This document shows, in pieces, positions 62,140 through 64,000 of a DNA stretch of 64,000 bases. The position numbers were made by a program, and so were the translations under genes. Location: NCBI GenBank assembly GCA_036583965.1, contig JAZBQD010000014.1, positions 3,114,191 to 3,178,190 on the forward strand. Direction: 5' to 3'. Under the pieces are notes generated by a model that ran no database searches, was not told the origin of the DNA, and was given only the letters and a program-made list of their open reading frames with translations. How positions within the stretch are numbered: position 1 is the first letter of the stretch; each line of letters begins with the position of its first letter. Source of the stretch: Prunella strophiata (taxonomy: Eukaryota > Chordata > Aves > Passeriformes > Prunellidae).

Positions 62140-62470
62140 CCTCACAGCTCAGGCACACAGAACAATCCTTTTCCAGCCCCAGAACCAACTGCAGCTTCAG
62201 CCCCAAAAAGTGCAAACAGGGAATGGAGGAGAGCAGGCTGGGAGGGTGGGACTGCATCACCTGCAGCTGAACTGGACAATTAACCCCAATACAGAAATGC
62301 ACCAAAGCCTATAAAAGTGCGAAAACTGGTGACTAGCCATCCCTCTAGGGCCCATCTTGGTTGGGCTCTTGTACTGCCCAAGGTGTGTCCTTTGAAGGCC
62401 TTTTAACAAATCCCTGTTTTATTCCTTTAACTCTGTCAGCCTCTGTTCCAGCTCACCTCTTTAGGCACCA
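62140..62470 (+). mobile_element. Solo LTR, passerine endogenous-retrovirus-like (copy 2)
   Basis: This is homologous by eye to 7228-7602, with the same ordered landmarks: TATAAAAG at 62310-62317, CCCATCTTGG at 62351-62360, TACTGCCCAAGGTGTG at 62373-62388, CCTTTGAAGGCC, a degraded polyadenylation-like AACAAA at 62406-62411, TTTTATTCCTTTAACTCTGT at 62416-62435 and CAGCTCACCTCTTTAGGCA at the end. No internal retroviral sequence lies on either side. The left end is uncertain and I see no target duplication. A CR1 tail follows 170 bp downstream. Confidence 0.7.
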
Positions 62471-62640
62471 CCAGGTGGTAAAGAGCTTTGTCATGTCTTT
62501 CTGTCTTTGTAATGTCTTTCTGTTATTCAGTATAAACATATTTACCTGGAGAATATGTTGGTGGTGGCCAGGTCTTCTGTAAACCCTGGGCTATTTATAG
62601 ACTCATCTGTTACTTCTCCTGTTTTGTACCTTATTCTAAT

Positions 62641-62840
62641 ACACAGAATCACAGAATGGGTTGGGTTGGAAGGGACATTAAAGATCATCTTGTTCCAGCC
62701 CCCTGCCATTGGCAGGGACATCTTCCACCAGACCAAAGCCCCATCCAGGAATCCACAACTTCTCTGGGCAGCCTGTGCCAGGGCCTCACCACTCTCACAC
62801 AAAAGAATTTTTTCCTGTTATCTAATCTAAACCTCGTCCT
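62641..62840 (-). mobile_element. CR1 LINE, 5'-truncated 3' end
   Basis: The plus strand shows the antisense CR1 3' region: CAGAATCACAGAATGGGTTG (62644-62663), then GGTTGGAAGGGACATTAAAG, CAGGGACATCTTCCACCAGA, AAGCCCCATCCAGG, TTCTCTGGGCAGCC and TATCTAATCTAAACCTC. The orientation is minus, with the element's 3' end at the left, near an AGAATCACAGAAT-type terminal repeat. It is about 200 bp long and has no intact coding sequence. This is the best-preserved CR1 piece in the window. Confidence 0.93.
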
Positions 62841-62849
62841 GCCATTACA

Positions 62850-64000
62850 TTTGTAAGTAGAAGTAAAGTGCAGTATTCAAATTGCACTGTTTTTCACAAG
62901 TAGAAATTATCAGATTTAAAGTAATCTTGGAAGGGTTGGAGTTTTGTTTTGGTTTTTAATGTATTGGCTTGGTGACTGCAATAGGTATTGTACAGGAAGA
63001 AACTCTGATGAAGACCTTATTGTCCTTTATTTTCCTGGACAGTCTCAACAAAAGAGTTTTTCATCTTGTCATTTAGCAGTTGGTCAGAGCCCTTGACTGA
63101 TGAATTCCCACTGCCCATCATTATGGAACCTGAGTCTTCGTACAGCACAAAATGCAGCCTGGTTTAACAAATTCATTGAGGTACAAATGGGCAGGAGATA
63201 CTAGCCAAGTCTTGAACTGTGCTGGCAGGACATGCTTCTTCACTTTATTTTATTTTTTAAAAAATGCAGATAGGATTTAACTAGCTGCTTCTGAGGGAAA
63301 ATGTAGGCTGTGTTCCAGAGAGAAATAAAAGTGAAGTGTTAGACCATGGGTAAGCTAATATGCAATTACTTCAGTGCATCATAATTGGAGACTAAAGTCA
63401 GTCACCTTGAGAGCAAATTTGGGTATTTCCCAAAATACCTCTCCAAAATTATTTAGGATAGTGTGCTCTTGAATATGTGTGTGAAAACAGTGTTGAAAAA
63501 ATATAAGATAAAAATAAGAACCACATTCTCCCAAAACTCTAACAATTTTGTTGTCCATTCTCAAGCTCTATGGACTGAAAGAACAGCAAAACAGTAAGAT
63601 TCAGTTATAATGTAAAATTGAGCAGCACCATTTCCTTAATATTCATCAAAATATGACTGAAAACGTTTGCAAGTGGTGAGCAGTGTAGCCCACACCACCA
63701 GCACCAGTCTCAACCTGCCATCCCTAGGAAGGAGCAAATACTGAGACCAGGATGGTTTTTTTCTAAAGGCTTTGGGCATTTGTCTAGAATGCACAGATTG
63801 GAAGCCAAAGCTGAAGTGAAACCGATGCAGTTTCATCAGATAAAATGAAATTTTCTTTCAAAGAGGGAGCTGGAAAATGGGCATGCAAAGGGGCTATTTA
63901 TAGAAGAAATCCCACTCCTTAGACTCTATTAGAGATAGGCTGTGATGTAAATAAGTGAGATGAACTAGCTTCAAATATCAATTTTTAAATTATTAGTAAG
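62850..64000. other. Unique AT-rich sequence, no gene recognised
   Basis: No repeat, exon or RNA gene is recognised. The open frames are under 70 codons and featureless. Confidence 0.6.

Noticed and set aside
7228..62470. A single provirus with its 5' and 3' LTRs at 7.2 and 62.1 kb
   Set aside because: The distance is too great, the copies are too diverged, and no retroviral genes were recognised between them.

Overview
The window looks like non-coding DNA from a bird, most likely an oscine passerine. The reasoning is as follows. Decayed CR1 LINE pieces lie at about 39656-39745 (minus), 52655-52990 (plus) and 62641-62840 (minus). Several LTRs resemble families I associate with passerine endogenous retroviruses. 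Interspersed repeats are otherwise sparse and CpG is depleted outside a few short clusters. The clade call rests on recall of repeat families, not on a search.

I recognise no protein-coding exon, tRNA, rRNA or known ncRNA. The longest open frames are explained by tandem repeats (23595-26914 in several frames, 12964-13899) or show no recognisable protein and no splice or codon evidence (4556-5206, 35712-36272, 52346-52897). I read the window as intergenic sequence or the inside of very large introns. Short divergent or lineage-specific exons could be missed by eye.

Layout: 1-7.2 kb is unique sequence, with a compact CpG-rich, CTCF-like block at 6.6-6.8 kb. An LTR lies at 7.23-7.60 kb and a 41-bp perfect hairpin at 9.33 kb. 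A TTTTG/TTTTC array covers 13.19-13.47 kb. A well-bounded solo LTR with a perfect 6-bp target duplication sits at 14.33-14.74 kb. AT-rich unique sequence with a homeodomain-type motif cluster lies near 21.1 kb.

From 23.6 to 26.4 kb there is a minisatellite of about 76 copies of a 37-bp unit, which runs straight into LTR-like sequence ending near 27.07 kb. The composite is bracketed by an identical 8-bp direct repeat. A second minisatellite (40-bp unit, about 19 copies) lies at 34.5-35.3 kb. A probable minus-strand solo LTR is at 41.69-41.94 kb. A second member of the 7.2-kb LTR family is at 62.14-62.47 kb, next to a CR1 tail.

The most notable item is the LTR-minisatellite composite at 23.59-27.07 kb. 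I found no undescribed gene system. Possible regulatory blocks are offered at low confidence only.
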